The notes under the pieces: model-generated | The model's database searches: none | Seen by the model: only the letters and a program-made list of their open reading frames with translations | What the model was told of the DNA's origin: nothing | Translations under genes and position numbers: made by a program | NCBI GenBank assembly: GCA_016617855.1 | Contig: JAECUM010003202.1 | Span: 1 to 64,000, forward strand | From: Megalonaias nervosa | Taxonomy: Eukaryota; Mollusca; Bivalvia; Unionida; Unionidae | DNA: 64,000 bases | Direction of reading: 5' to 3' | Part shown: positions 1 to 12,261 of the stretch, in pieces | How positions within the stretch are numbered: the first letter of the stretch is position 1 | How the letters are laid out: each line of letters starts with the position of its first letter

Positions 1-345
1 ACTTCAGCTGGATGGCTAGATTTGTATATTTGGGTGTCATCAGCATACAATTGGTGAGACACTGGATGATGATCTATGACACTTGAGAGTGGCTGAGTGT
101 GTATAGAATGAAGAGAACAGGTCCAAGAACAGACCCCTGTGGAACACCACAGCATAGATCAACTGGGCTAGAGTGTTTTCCATTTGCGGACACAATTTGT
201 GTCCTGTTGACCAAGTAGGACTTGAACCATAGTAAGGCCTTATCATAAATGCCAAATACATGCTGGAGATGGTGAAGTAATATATCATGGTCTATAGTGT
301 CAAATGCTGCAGACAAGTCAAGGAGAGTGAGGACTGTAATTGCTA
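1..345 (-). mobile_element. LINE reverse transcriptase fragment, CR1/L2/Jockey-like, frameshifted
   Basis: The minus strand encodes the middle of a non-LTR retrotransposon reverse transcriptase. Visible motifs are [17 protein letters not shown] (RT palm), [17 protein letters not shown], and, in a second frame nearer base 1, the catalytic YADDTQIY. The YADD block is out of frame with the upstream part, with the shift near 75-105, so the copy is dead. The fragment is cut by the window edge and no 5' or 3' end is seen. The clade is a guess from motif style; membership of the LINE RT family is secure. Confidence 0.85.
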
Positions 346-349
346 TCAT

Positions 350-1700
350 GTATTCCTCAGATACATGCTAACCCAGATTTTTTTTTATTACTCAATATGA
401 TTTCCAGTTCTAACAAGGGGAATTTTTTAATCCCATTATCACACCTCTAGGAGATACACTGCACATGTATCATAGGGGGTGTGACTTTAAAAATCACTTA
501 TGTGGCCAAAGAATTGATGGAAAAACATTTACTAGAATGCAGTCAGACAACAAAACAGTGTCAAAAAAAGATATTCTTTGATTATCTTTTATTTGCTGAT
601 CTTAAAAAATTAAATAAGTGTACAAACTTGTGTGACACTTTCCTTTAGGAGATATGGTGAGTTACAAGTATTGTGTGGAATCCGCACTAACTACTATGTA
701 TGTATGTATGTATGTATGTATGTATGTATGTATGCACGCACACACCCACACCCCAGCCTTGAAGTAATTTACCAGACAACCAGATTTTCAAAGCTGGTTA
801 CACAGGACAACAATTGATTTTCAAAAACGCTGGTTACCAAGGGACATCCATGGATTTTTAAAAAATTTTCTACAGCTGCTATTTTGTCAGAAACAGAATT
901 GACATAAAATTGAAAAATTCAAATTATTAAAACTAATGGATGCCTTAAGGGCCCTTAAAGTTCCACACTCATTTTGTAATTTGTACAGGGTGCAATTTAT
1001 AAATAAAAAGCAAGTCCTAGCATTTGACCATGCTTATGTTGGCATAAATCAGTTTCATTAAGGATTGTGTGCATACAGTCCACACATTGCTGATTTAGGA
1101 AAATCTGTACTACATTCCACACATTGCTGATTTAGGAAAATCTGTACTTCTGCATTGGAAATTAATCCATCAATGCTGTTGTCCATTATTGACTGGATAA
1201 AGTGAAGTAGTCATAAGTATTATTGCCACTAACAGAAAGTTATAGCAGTACAGTTATATAATAGTGGCCTTCCACTACATCAAATGGAACTTGTCACTTG
1301 GCTGAACACTCTCTTTAAGCTGTACACATTGCATTTGATGACTTGCCCACTAAAACTCAACTTTCTTTTAAATAAAAAAGAAAAAAAAACACTTTTAAGT
1401 ATCTGCATATTGGTGAGAAGATGACAATGAAGCTTTAGGTAACTATTCAGATAATGAGAAAATAATAAGAGAAACAAGGATCATATTTATTTGTTCTACT
1501 GATAATAATGTTCTCACACAGTGAAATGCACATATATCCAAAATACGTCTTCATGTCCAGCCACTGTTTAACTCTTCCACACCAAGTAGGTACATACAGC
1601 TTCCCCAAGGACTGAGGAGTAAGAAAAGCACATGTTTTGATTTACTGGAGACCTACTGTTTTAATGTGAATTCTTCTAAGCACATGCTAGTGCAATCTAC
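350..1700. other. Non-coding stretch with a GTAT microsatellite and a short direct repeat
   Basis: No supported gene. It contains a (TATG)n microsatellite at about 695-734 and two copies of a 32-37 bp direct repeat at about 1079-1147 sharing the core CACACATTGCTGATTTAGG. The rest is AT-rich unique-looking DNA with only short chance frames. Confidence 0.6.
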
Positions 1701-1701
1701 T

Positions 1702-1890
1702 GCTAAGATTATTACCAAATTTAAGATGCTGGTTTGGTAATCTGACCAGTTTAATATTACCAAATTTATGATTCTGGTTTGGCCATCTGACAAGTTTAAT
1801 ATTACCAAATTTAAGATGCTGGTTTGGTCATCTGACCAGTTTAATATTACCAAATTTAAAATGCTGGTTTGGTCATCATACAAGTTTAAT
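1702..1890. repeat. Minisatellite, about 45-bp unit, 4 copies
   Basis: Four diverged head-to-tail units of about 45 bp share the cores ATTACCAAATTTAAGATG and CTGGTTTGGTCATCTGAC. An open minus-strand frame across it reads as a 15-residue peptide repeat, only because 45 is divisible by three. The array ends at the pogo-like MITE. Confidence 0.85.
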
Positions 1891-2068
1891 ACAATAAAAC
1901 CTGTCTTGAAAGACCCCCAATATTGAGAGAAAACCTTTCTTGAAAGACCATATTCTCAATGCATGGATATATTATGTAGTGTTATGACTTGTCATGACAG
2001 ACCACCTGTCTCAAGAGATCATTATTGTTTAGCAGAAGAAGTGGTCTTTCAAGACAGGTTCTAATGTA
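1890..2068. mobile_element. pogo/Tigger-like MITE with TA duplication
   Basis: A 175-bp non-coding element bounded by near-perfect inverted repeats of about 26 bp. The left end contains AAACCTGTCTTGAAAGACC and the right end is its reverse complement with two mismatches further out. It starts CA, ends TG and is flanked by TA on both sides, as expected for Tc1/mariner elements. The AACCT near the terminus resembles pogo/Tigger ends. No transposase is present. Confidence 0.75.
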
Positions 2069-2790
2069 TTATCACATTTAAGATGAAAACAATGTAAAAA
2101 AATACAAAAACAATCATAATACATTTTCAAGCAGGAGTGAACCACTTATGCTTATTTTAACTTGTTGCAGATATGACATCATTCAGTTTGATAAATTCTA
2201 ATATACATATACAACCATTCCCAAATGTCAAATTAAGTTAATAACTTGGTATGATCTGACGCAAATATCTTTTATACATTGGCAGTAATAAACATAAAAC
2301 ATTTTGTCACCAAAGAACATGTACAAAAAGGTATTTTGACAGGGTTTAGCAATTAGTCCAACAAGAGTAAATTTAATGAAAGAGTCTATATTCAGCCAAA
2401 CATTGTTAAATATCTGGAAACTGAAAATGACTCTGAATTGACTTTAAAATAATATAGACTGCAAAGTAAAATTAAATGCATAAAGGTATTGTACATTGTA
2501 CACAGTAAAGAAAAACGGTAGGACAGGTAATAAGGGATGAACCATTTAATCTTTTTTAGACATGGGGTAGACAACGGGATTCATTGTTTCAATTCGAGCA
2601 GTAACATACCTTAAAAGATATTTCTTGATCTCATTTACAGACAAATAAAAAACCTGTTATTTCCATTAAATACTAAGTGCTGATGGGCAAAATGTTTCAG
2701 CTAAGGAAACAGGATATGTTGATATATTTGGGGGGCTACTGCATTATGCTGAATACATTATGTCAATAATGCACTGTACATGAATAAAAT

Positions 2791-3859
2791 CTGCCTCACA
2801 TTGCCTTAGCTATAAAATCTGTCTTTTATTGCCATGGCTATAAAATCTGTCTTTCATCGCCATGGCTATAAATCAGTCTCTCATTGCCATGGCTACAAAA
2901 TCTGTCTTTCATTGCCATGGCTATAATACCTGTCTTTTATTGCCATCGCTATAAAATCTGTCTCTCACTGCCATGGCTGTAAAACCTGTCTGTCATTGCC
3001 ATGGCTATAAACTTTGTCTCTCAATGCTACGGCTAAAAAACCTGTCTCTCATTGCCATAGCTATAAAACCTGTCTCTTATTGCCATGGCTATAAAATCTC
3101 TCACTGCCATGGCTATAAAATCTGCCTCTCATTGCCATGGCTATAAAATCTGCCTCTCATTGCCATAGCTATAAAATCTCTCACTGCCATGGCTATAAAA
3201 TCTGCCTCTCATTGCCATGACTATAAAATCTCTCACTGCCATGGCTATAAAATCTGCCTCTCATTGCCATAGCTATAAAATCTGCCTCTCATTGCCATGG
3301 CTATAAAATCTGCCTCTCATTGCCATGGTTATAAAATCTGCCTGTCATTGCCATAGCTATAAAATCTGCCTCTCATTGCCATGGCTATAAAATCTGCCTC
3401 TCACTGCCATAGCTATAAAATCTGCCTCTCATTGCCATGGCTATAAAATCTGTCTCTCATTGCCATGGCAATAAAATCTGCCTCTCATTGCCATGGCTAT
3501 AAAATCTGCCTCTCACTTGCCATGGCTATAAAATCTGCCTCTCATTGCCATAGCTATAAAATCTGCCTCTCATTGCCATGGCTATAAAATCTGCCTCTCA
3601 CTGCCATGGCTATAAAATCTGCCTCTCATTGCCATGGCTATAAAATCTGCTTCTCATTACCATGGCTATAAAATCTGCCTCTCATTGCCATGGCTATAAA
3701 ATCTGCCTCTTATTGCCATGGCTATAAAATCTGCCTCTCATTGCCATGGCTATAAAATCTGCTTCTCATTACCATGGCTATAAAATCTGCCTCTCATTGC
3801 CATGGCCATAAAATCTGCTTCTCATTACCATGGCTATAAAATCTGTCTCTCATTGCCAT
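2791..3859. repeat. Minisatellite, 28-bp unit, about 38 copies
   Basis: A head-to-tail array whose unit contains TTGCCATGGCTATAAAATCT. Units vary at a few positions, for example CCATGG to CCATAG and occasional deletions. The core GCCATGGC is an 8-bp palindrome present in most copies. No coding function is seen. Confidence 0.95.
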
Positions 3860-5468
3860 GTTGACAATGTATACCACTACCAATACTTTGTTTAAATGAG
3901 GCCTTGGAAATAGATTGCAAAAAAGAACAGATGACAAATTAATAACCATACAATAAACACTGCATGAAATATAATACATTCATTAAAAACCCCGCCATCA
4001 CTGATCCATAGGAGCAGTGAAAATTACTGTCAGCTGTAATTATAACAGTAATGGAATCTTTAACACTGTCTTATTTATCCATGACTCTCTGCACAATATT
4101 TATTATTGCTGTGTATATTTAATTTGGATTGTTTGTTAGGTTTTTTTATTCATTATATGCTATGGATAATTGTACTTCAGGCCTGACCTTTGTCCAAAAT
4201 CAAATTCATTTTATACCTGACCCGAGTCTTTTATTTTGTGTTGTAAACATGTTTATCTCAATCTGAGTCCAGAACATTGGAAATTTCCCATGAAATGCCA
4301 GGTATACCTGTTGTTTACCAAACTTTATATTATAATTTTAGTAATAGACCTTCTAATTATATAAGATTTTATCTCATACACATATGGAACCTTCATAATG
4401 AAATTTTCGAGTTTTGTTTTAGAAAATGCTAATTATGACCCGAGGTCACAGACAGGACTATATAACCTTGTTTATTTAGAAATTATTCATTCATGCTGTA
4501 AGACCTGAGCAGAATCAGTTGTGTTATTACTGTGTCCAGTATCTCATTTAGGATGGAATTTATTTATTGAAATTATTTAATTCAAGTTATTCTTCTGGAA
4601 ATACAAAGTGCTCAATAACAACATTCTTGGAAATAGTGACTTGGATTTATAGTGAAATTCAAATAAGAATATATACTTCAATTGTATTATTTTGATTCAA
4701 CAAAAGATTGCTTGCACATCACTACAACACAGGCCATTACAGAAACATCAACACTTCCAGAATTGGATGTATTTTGTATTACCACTAAAGGTTATTCAGA
4801 ACTTTAATCATTAAGACTTGTGTTAGACATTCAAGGATTATTTGGAATTTAATTTGCAATACCAAAAGTTCATTTTATATTTTTCACTTTTTATTCAAGG
4901 AATAAATTACTTGTTGATTTTGCAAAGCTTGTAGCATCTCATTTTTCTTATTACTTATTCTAACACCATATTTTTGTAATATTGTGTAAAAAGATCAAAA
5001 TCCAATAGTTCATATCTGTTTTCTTCTTTTTCTGGCAAGCAATTCAGAAGAACTATCTTATGTAAATTTAAGACCTGAAAACCAACCTTCAAAATTCAGC
5101 CATCATTCATTTTAGCATTCTTGCACTGAAGTGTTGATTATAGAAGCCAATGACTATGATTGGATTATTACATCATTTTATTTTTATTTCAATAACTATG
5201 ATGTAGGACTCTGCATGATATAATGACTTAAATGAGAGTTTTATTGATTGCAGAACCAACACCTTATTTTATTTCATTATATTCACTCATTCTAAATCCA
5301 TCTATTAAACTGTACATGTATCTAATATCAAATTAGAAAAGTTATGAATTATACATATATGCAACCAATGATACACTATGGTATATAGTTTAAAAGTGTT
5401 TCAGTGTTGTCAACTCATTCTGATATTTTCTATGCACTGCAATTCTAAGCACTCAGAGTGAATGCCCT
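3860..5468. other. AT-rich non-coding stretch
   Basis: No gene, RNA gene or recognisable mobile element is seen. Frames are short and broken on both strands. The segment lies between two minisatellites and may be intronic to ATP6V1F if that gene continues leftward. Confidence 0.5.
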
Positions 5469-6134
5469 ACTTAAATATGTTAAATACCAAATTCTGGTGA
5501 AGTACTTAAATATGTTAAATACCAAATTCTGGAGAAGTACTTAAATATGTTAAATACCAAATTCTGGAGAAGTACTTAAATATGTTAAATACCAAATTCT
5601 GGAGAAATACTTAAATATGTTAAATACCAAATTCTGGAGAAATACTTAAATATGTTAAATACCAAATTCTGGAGAAATACTTAAATGTGTTAAATACCAA
5701 ATTCTGGAGAAATACTTAAATATGTTAAATACCAAATTCTGGAGAAATACTTAAATATGTTAAATACCAAATTCTGGAGAAATACTTAAATATGTTAAAT
5801 ACCAAATTCTGGAGAAGTACTTAAATATGTTAAATACCAAATTCTGGAGAAATACTTAAATATGTTAAATACCAAATTCTGGAGATATACTTAAATATGT
5901 TAAATACCAAATTCTGGAGAAGTACTTAAATATGTTAAATACCAAATTCTGGAGATATACTTAAATATGTTAAATACCAAATTCTGGAGAAATACTTAAA
6001 TATGTTAAATACCAAATTCTGGAGAAATACTTAAATATGTTAAATACCAAATCTGGAGAAATACTTAAATATGTTAAATACCAAATTCTGGAGAAATACT
6101 TAATTATGTTAAATACCAAATTCTGGAGATATAA
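5469..6134. repeat. Minisatellite, 35-bp unit, about 19 copies
   Basis: A very homogeneous head-to-tail array. Each unit contains AAATATGTTAAATACCAAAT and CTGGAGAAATAC. Copies differ mainly at one base (AAGTAC, AAATAC or ATATAC), which suggests recent expansion. The 35-bp unit is not a multiple of three, so no long frame crosses it. Confidence 0.95.
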
Positions 6135-8290
6135 TTCAGGAAGTTTAACTACTCAGATTTCTTCTTAAAATTTTGTCAATAGAACGGCAAAATAATTATA
6201 TTATTGATGTACTTAAATCTCCGTACAAGTGTTGTAGGAAAATCATTTACCGGGGCAGGGATGATAAAATGTTCAATTTCAGACATTTTTAAGCACAATT
6301 GCTCGTTCACAACCTGAATATACAAAAAATCACCAGCTGCAATGATTTGGAATGTGATTCTGGATCGCATAAGATCAGAAAGATCCCAATATTTTTACTA
6401 CAAAGACTGAGTCAAATTCAGAGGATATGTGTCAAAAAATGACATTTTTGGGAGTGTAACCTCGATGTAGCAACCAGGGATGATGCTAGTGGGCGACTGT
6501 AATCAATATTTATATATAATCAAAATGGCAACCTTATTAACCCTGGTAATTTCTCTGCATTTGTATGTACAAAGCCGACATTATTATATCCGAATGTATT
6601 AATGGTTTGAAGGTCAACTTTCCATATTTAGCGTGTATCACATTGGGTCTTTTGTCCAATAGATTCTGTGAAAATAAATGACCTCATTTTTCATAATGGA
6701 GCAAACCTAAATAAACGGATATGTATGCTAATCTACGTTTATTTTTAAATATTTTGGAGATCATTTTACAAAAATAATGCTACAATGTGTGAGAATATTT
6801 GCAGAAAACCCTTGAATTATGCCTTTTAATAGGTCACCCATGGTAGCAAGAACTGTAACTCTTCCTGGCACTTGGGTACATAAAAAATTTTAACAATGGC
6901 AACAATACGGCATAAATTGAGTTAAAAAGCACAAAGAAACTTCATTTTATAACAAAGGGGACATTTATACAAAGCAAGGATATTGTACAAACATGTTTTC
7001 ATTCATTATACTAACTGTATTACAAAATTTGGGTTCAATGTTTGGTGTGTAATGTATTTTCGAGGTTAGACACAGACTTTTATGTACAGGATGGGTGATA
7101 TCAAGAGGCATTGGTAGGCCTATTTAATTTAAAATTTTCATGTTTAGTATAGGAATAAAGAAGGTAAAATTTAAATTAATTTGCAGAAAAGAAAAAAATT
7201 CATGTGAATCTCAATCTATTCAAAATACTGACATTATAAAGAATAATCAATCAATCTGTACTATATCACGGTATAAAAAATAAAATAATCATAAATATTT
7301 TGTGAGAACTAGGTGCCAGTTCCTTCTCTTGCACTCTGATTTTGCAATTTAATACTACTTCATGAATTGTATAGTAATGCCCTCAAAATTGGTCAGAATT
7401 ATGAATATATAAAAAAACATTTGACATCCAAAATTTAATTTTGCAACACACACAATTTACACCATAGAAATGCAGATTTACTTGGAGTAATAAATTAATG
7501 AAAAACCTGTACAATATGAAAAATAAATGAGAAATTTGTCAAGAATTTTGTCCATGTGACTGACATACTCTGTAGATTGTGGAACTATTCAATGTAAATT
7601 AGTTTTGTTTGTTTATTTTTTGTCATTAATTTTTAAAGATATTATAATTAAATTCTAAAGTGGCAATTGTTTACTAAATTGTGATTTCAGATCAGTACAT
7701 ATATGTACAAGAACACTAATAATTATGCACTATAGATAGTTCCCGAATGACGTCATCAGCTGCCATATTTGTGGTCAGCTGGCAGATTTACCGTTGACTT
7801 TATATGGTGTTTGGAAGTTGAAATAAATTCACTGAATCTCAAGATACTTTTATGAAAGTTACATACATAAACAGAACACAATTCAAGCTTTCTGTTAGTA
7901 TCTATATTTGTGATTTATAAGTTGACTTTGCTTCACTGTGCCTCATTAAAAATGGAAAATTTTGGTGATCACATATAGGAGAAACTGCCAGGTTGCCCAT
8001 CGTCCAGGTAAAATGAGCAAAATATTGTCTGCTAGTGACATCATCGCGAAGCATCTGTTATAGTACAAGTCACATGAGTCATGTAGGCATTCAACACCGA
8101 CTATTTCAGTAAATGATATAAAGAATATGGACACGCTCAATACTGAACAGAAATATTCACTTGAAATAGATTCAACCTACCAAGATTGTGTAACACCAAA
8201 ATCAAACATCGCCGACTCCTCTTCAGTTCCAAGCATTCTTAAAATCCAAAATAAAATGCAGAGTATAACAATCACAGCTGACTCTAAAAA
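6135..8290. other. Non-coding stretch, no supported gene
   Basis: Mostly AT-rich DNA. Short minus-strand frames at 6176-6370 and 7946-8140 and a plus-strand frame at 8127-8318 resemble nothing I recognise. A perfect CRE-like palindrome TGACGTCA lies at about 7748. No splice-supported exon of ATP6V1F was found, although one would be expected on the minus strand if the gene were compact. Confidence 0.45.
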
Positions 8291-9655
8291 AATTCCAACA
8301 ATCAACTTACCAAATTAACTGATCTTTGGCTGAAGGAAATGGATAATAGACATATGACTGGGATTGTCTTCCTTGACTTCAAGAAAACCTTTGACCTTGT
8401 TGATCATGAAATTTTGCTGCAAAAGTTGAAATGTTACAGGTTTGACAATCCTTCTTTCAACTGGTTCAGATCATATCTAAACCAAAGGTCTCAATGAGTA
8501 AGCATTGGCAATATTAGCTCTCAAACTCGCACTATTCATTCAGGGGTCCCTCAAGGCTCAGTTATAGGCCCTCTCCTCTTCCTTATCTATATCAATGATC
8601 TACCATTAAATAATGAATCCACAAATACAGATTTGTTTGCAGACGATGCAACCTTGTATATATCGATTCTGATACTGAAGTTATCCAAATGAGATTAAAC
8701 TCAGACCTTATTAGAGTCCAAAACTGGGCACAACAAAATAGGATGGTAATTAATGAAGGTAAAACAAAATGTATGATTCTGGGGACATCACAAAAGCTAC
8801 ACAAGTCACGGAACCCAGAACCATCTCTTGCAATAAATAATCATCCGTTAGAAAATGTCAAACATGAAAAGCTTGTAGGTGTGTCAATAGATAATAATTT
8901 ATTATGGAATGACCATATTGACAAGCTTTGTAAAACAGTGTCATCCAAAATTGCCCTACTCAGCAGAATCAAGAAATATTTACCTACGGAAATGCGCAAT
9001 CTATACTACAAGCATTATATTCTTCCAACAATGGATTATTGTTCAAGTATATGGGGAAACTGCGCTAAATCTGAGCTTGACAAGATTTATAAACTTCAGA
9101 AACGAGCAGCACACGTAATTTTAGATGCATCTATCGATCATCCCTCAAAGGCATTGTTTACAGAACTCAAATGGTTCACAAAATATGACAGGATAGATTT
9201 TCACAAGGCAGTTCTTTCATATAAATGTCTATATGGAACTGCACCAGAGTATCTTCAGGAATTATTCAGGCCTTTTTCAACACAATACCAGTTGAGATCA
9301 ATATTACATGGAAACCTTCTAGCACCAAAACCAAGAAAAGAGCAATTTAAAAAGAGCTTCCAATACTCTGGTACAGTTCTGTGGAACAAGCTTCCACTAC
9401 ATGTAAATTCTGTTGAAAATATTAGAGTATTTAGGAAGAGATCATGAGCAGGTATGTGTTTCTAATAGATACTGGAATTTAGTATTTTAATACTAAACAT
9501 GTTAAAATAAACAGTAATTATTGCCATCTTCATATAATGTGCATTGTTATACTCTCCTTAAGAGGGCCTCAAGGGAGAATAGTCCTTTAATAATGAGTCA
9601 CCCTCTATAAATAAAGCATTATTATTATTAATATTATTATTATTATTAATGGGTG
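8290..9655 (+). mobile_element. 5'-truncated LINE with RT and 3' tail
   Basis: A plus-strand non-LTR retrotransposon remnant. It reads TDLWLKEMDN, then the RT palm (GIVFLDFKKTFDLVDHEILL), GVPQGSVIGPLLF and the catalytic FADDATLY. An in-frame stop lies at about 8496 and a frameshift near 8660. The frame then stays open from 8689 to 9447 (252 residues), covering the thumb and C-terminal region, including PTMDYCSSIWGN. After the stop come about 160 bp of 3' UTR with AATAAA and an (ATT)n-rich tail near 9620-9651. The upstream part of the protein is missing, consistent with 5' truncation on insertion. Confidence 0.85.
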
Positions 9656-9821
9656 TCAGTTTTTAGAATTTGTTTCTGCATACCTTTAAGTGGCAAGTAT
9701 TCACTTCATTTGGATTCGTATACATCCATATTCCTTTGGAAGGTCATTATTTAGACACACCAAGAGGTACTTAAATCAAAATCAACATTAAAGTATGTAT
9801 ATACTTTTGGACGAAATGAAC

Positions 9822-10080
9822 CTAAAGGTGTGATCCAGTGCAGTCCAGACTGAATGTCGCGTGCTGTGACGTCACAATGAAAGTTACACATATTGATAAA
9901 TTCGTACTACCCTCTATTGTGACAATTCCACTCGACGTGCTCTTATCTTGACCCAAGTTTGGTACATGGCCATCATTGCAAAAAGTCCATAGCGACTGAT
10001 AATTTTCATCTGGAAGTTTCTCGGTGACAGTTAAGGTGCAGAGCATCCAATTATCAGGATTGAACAGAATTTGGTTAAAG
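9822..10080 (-). other. Unrecognised open frame of higher GC
   Basis: A minus-strand frame of at least 74 residues that stays open a little upstream of its first Met. It contains WTFCNDGHVPNLGQ and ICVTFIVTSQHATF. Base composition is visibly less AT-rich than its surroundings, and it includes a full TGACGTCA palindrome near 9866. No family is recognised. It could be a lost-family transposon piece, an exon or chance. Confidence 0.25.
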
Positions 10081-10722
10081 AAAATTAATGTTAAATTTTA
10101 AAAGAACAATATATATTTAATTTAAAATGAGTAAATGTGCATACATGACTCATGTGACTTGTACTATAGTTTTAAGAGTAAGTTATAATTTCAACTTGTG
10201 TATGACTGGTCATTATGGTATTTCATGCAAAAAGATGTGGAGGGGGGGGGGCTTAAAAGACTAAAAGGCTTATGAAGTACCCAAAACAATGAAAAAGTGA
10301 ATTTATTATTAAAGCTGGATGTTCACAAAACATTTATTTCTTACCATATGTAAGAAATATGCAAATTTCAGCTCGAAATAAGCATGAGGTCAGTATGTTG
10401 CAAAAAAGTTACCAGAGACCAATATTAAAATGGTGCACGGTGCGTGTGTATGCTTCCTGTGAATTTATCTGAAAAGATATAATGGGAATGAGATCATTTC
10501 TGAATTCACTACACTTGAATTATGCAGAAAACATTCCATTTTTATTTATTATAAAATTTTTGGGAAATAAATCTACCCTTGTCGATACTTGATGTCCATT
10601 AGCAATTATACCATTTTTTCTTCTAAGTTGCAAGTCTAGTTTTTAAAACCGTGTACACTTTGTACGCTGAGTGAAGATCATTTTCGTGCGCATAAAATCT
10701 CTAAAGGAACCAATGAACTTAC

Positions 10723-10773
10723 TTCATCTCCAATCACTGCAATTAAACGTCCTTTTTGAGAGGAAAGCGCCAT
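10723..10773 (-). CDS. ATP6V1F: V-type proton ATPase subunit F, first coding exon (partial)
   Basis: The exon encodes MALSSQKGRLIAVIGDE and is followed at once by a consensus donor (GAA|GTAAGT), leaving phase 0. Subunit F proteins of animals begin with a few variable residues, then GKLIAVIGDEDT, so the match covers the conserved N-terminal strand and stops just before the Asp-Thr. Subunit F belongs to the central stalk of the V1 sector, which couples ATP hydrolysis to proton pumping into lysosomes, endosomes and secretory vesicles. The start ATG has a purine at -3 (AAGATGG). The remaining roughly 100 residues would lie at lower coordinates on the minus strand; I could not find them in 1-10722, so the next exon is probably outside the window behind a long repeat-filled intron. 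A decapitated or duplicated copy is possible. Confidence 0.75.
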
Positions 10774-10782
10774 CTTGAATTA

Positions 10783-10790
10783 TCATGTGA
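10783..10790. promoter_or_regulatory. M-box / E-box just upstream of ATP6V1F
   Basis: The palindrome TCATGTGA lies 10 bp upstream of the ATP6V1F start codon. This is the M-box form of the E-box bound by MITF/TFE-family factors, known regulators of V-ATPase and lysosomal genes in animals. The sequence is seen; its function here is inferred. Confidence 0.4.
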
Positions 10791-11537
10791 TAAACACAAA
10801 CTACACAAGTTCCGGTGTTTTTCTTCCGATTAAACGACTATGGTGAAGTGGTGATAAATATTCATAATTTCAAATACCGATTGCGCATCAGGTGCAACTT
10901 ATTATACTTCCGGTGAATTCGGGGATATATATATATATATATGACGAGAATGGCCTTTCGGTATTTTATAATCCCTACGAAATATAGAAACAATTTGTTT
11001 ATTTTGAATATTTAAGCACTTCATTCAAAGCAAGTCGTAAAACTTTGGACAAAATTGACACAGTTTACTTGACTTAATTGAAAAATATTCAATTTATTAA
11101 CTGTGATAAAAATAGTATAAACGGGGTCCAAGAAAAAATATTTTCTCCGTGTATCACATGATATGAATTAATCTGGCATTTGGCTTGAATCAGCCAGCAT
11201 TCTTGTTAAGAAATAATATAGCAAGGGTTACTCTCTCTCTCTCTCTCTCTCCTGGATCAGCCATTGACCTTTATGTTTGTTATTATAAAGTAAATACCCT
11301 TCCCAGCCAAGTAACTGTATATACAGTTTACTGATAAGATGTCCTGCAAAGTTTTCATTGAGGGATCGAGAAAGTCGGACTGCTTACATGGTTTGATCTT
11401 TAAATGCTAAACAGTGTATTATTTTATAAATGCTAATCTAATTAGTTTCCAGTTATGACCTAGAGGCTTGTTGGAGTCTGCCAGGATAGAACCAGCTGCT
11501 GACTGTTTGCATTAGTTGATTTCCCTTGTCGTCCCCC

Positions 11538-11591
<54 letters not shown>

Positions 11592-12255
11592 CATTTTAAC
11601 ATTCATAAATTCAAATAAGTATAGCTTCAACATACTTCAACATTTTTTACTATATGCTCAAAAAAAATACTAAATTTAAATGTCAACTTTAAACAAATGA
11701 TTTTTATATGACACTCTATGTTAAATAGTATACTGGGTTACCTCTGCCCTGACACTCAGGCTAATTTGTGACTCCCTGTCTCTCTCGTGGCCGAGTGGTC
11801 TTTAGCACTAGTCTTTACAAAAATAGATTATCACTATAGTTTCAAGCGTCCGTAACTATGCAAAGTTTGACTAATATGCGGTTGCGGATATCTGAAGTCT
11901 AATATTCCTAATAGTCCATTTTCCTTCATCCAATTACAAAAATATAACAAACAAACAAACTTTTTATAAGTGCCCGAGATTATTCCATCGGTATGAAATT
12001 CGTTCCTGGTTAATGGCAATTATCTCTTTCAAAGATCTCTGACGTTTTGTAAGCGTTTAAATATTAGACAGTGCCGGATGCGGAAGTATGTTCCCATGAA
12101 GTCGATGGATGACAGCGAAGTCGATTTCTGAATTTACGTCAGTGGAATACCAATTTTGAAGTACGTCGATTTATTTTATGCGTGGGTTTTGAAGAAATTT
12201 CAGTTAAATTTAATTCAGCTTAATGTTTTTAACATAATAAAACATTATTTAAACT
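10791..12255. other. Intergenic stretch upstream of ATP6V1F
   Basis: Contains (AT)n at about 10927-10942, (CT)n at about 11231-11252 and a long (GT)n at about 11538-11589. At about 11785-11815 a sequence resembling the 5' half of a tRNA (GTGGCCGAGTGGTC, an A-box) occurs without a B-box or acceptor partner. No coding exon is supported. Confidence 0.5.
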
Positions 12256-12261
12256 TAGGCT

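Noticed and set aside
2791..6134. Regular 28-bp and 35-bp arrays as CRISPR arrays
   Set aside because: Units are contiguous with no unique spacers, no cas genes are present, and the DNA is eukaryotic.
6176..6370. Minus-strand frame containing MSEIEHF, recalling glycyl-tRNA synthetase
   Set aside because: The similarity is limited to a few residues and the rest does not match; no neighbouring exons were found.
11785..11815. tRNA-Ser/Leu-like gene
   Set aside because: Only an A-box-like 5' part is present; there is no B-box, T-loop or acceptor partner.
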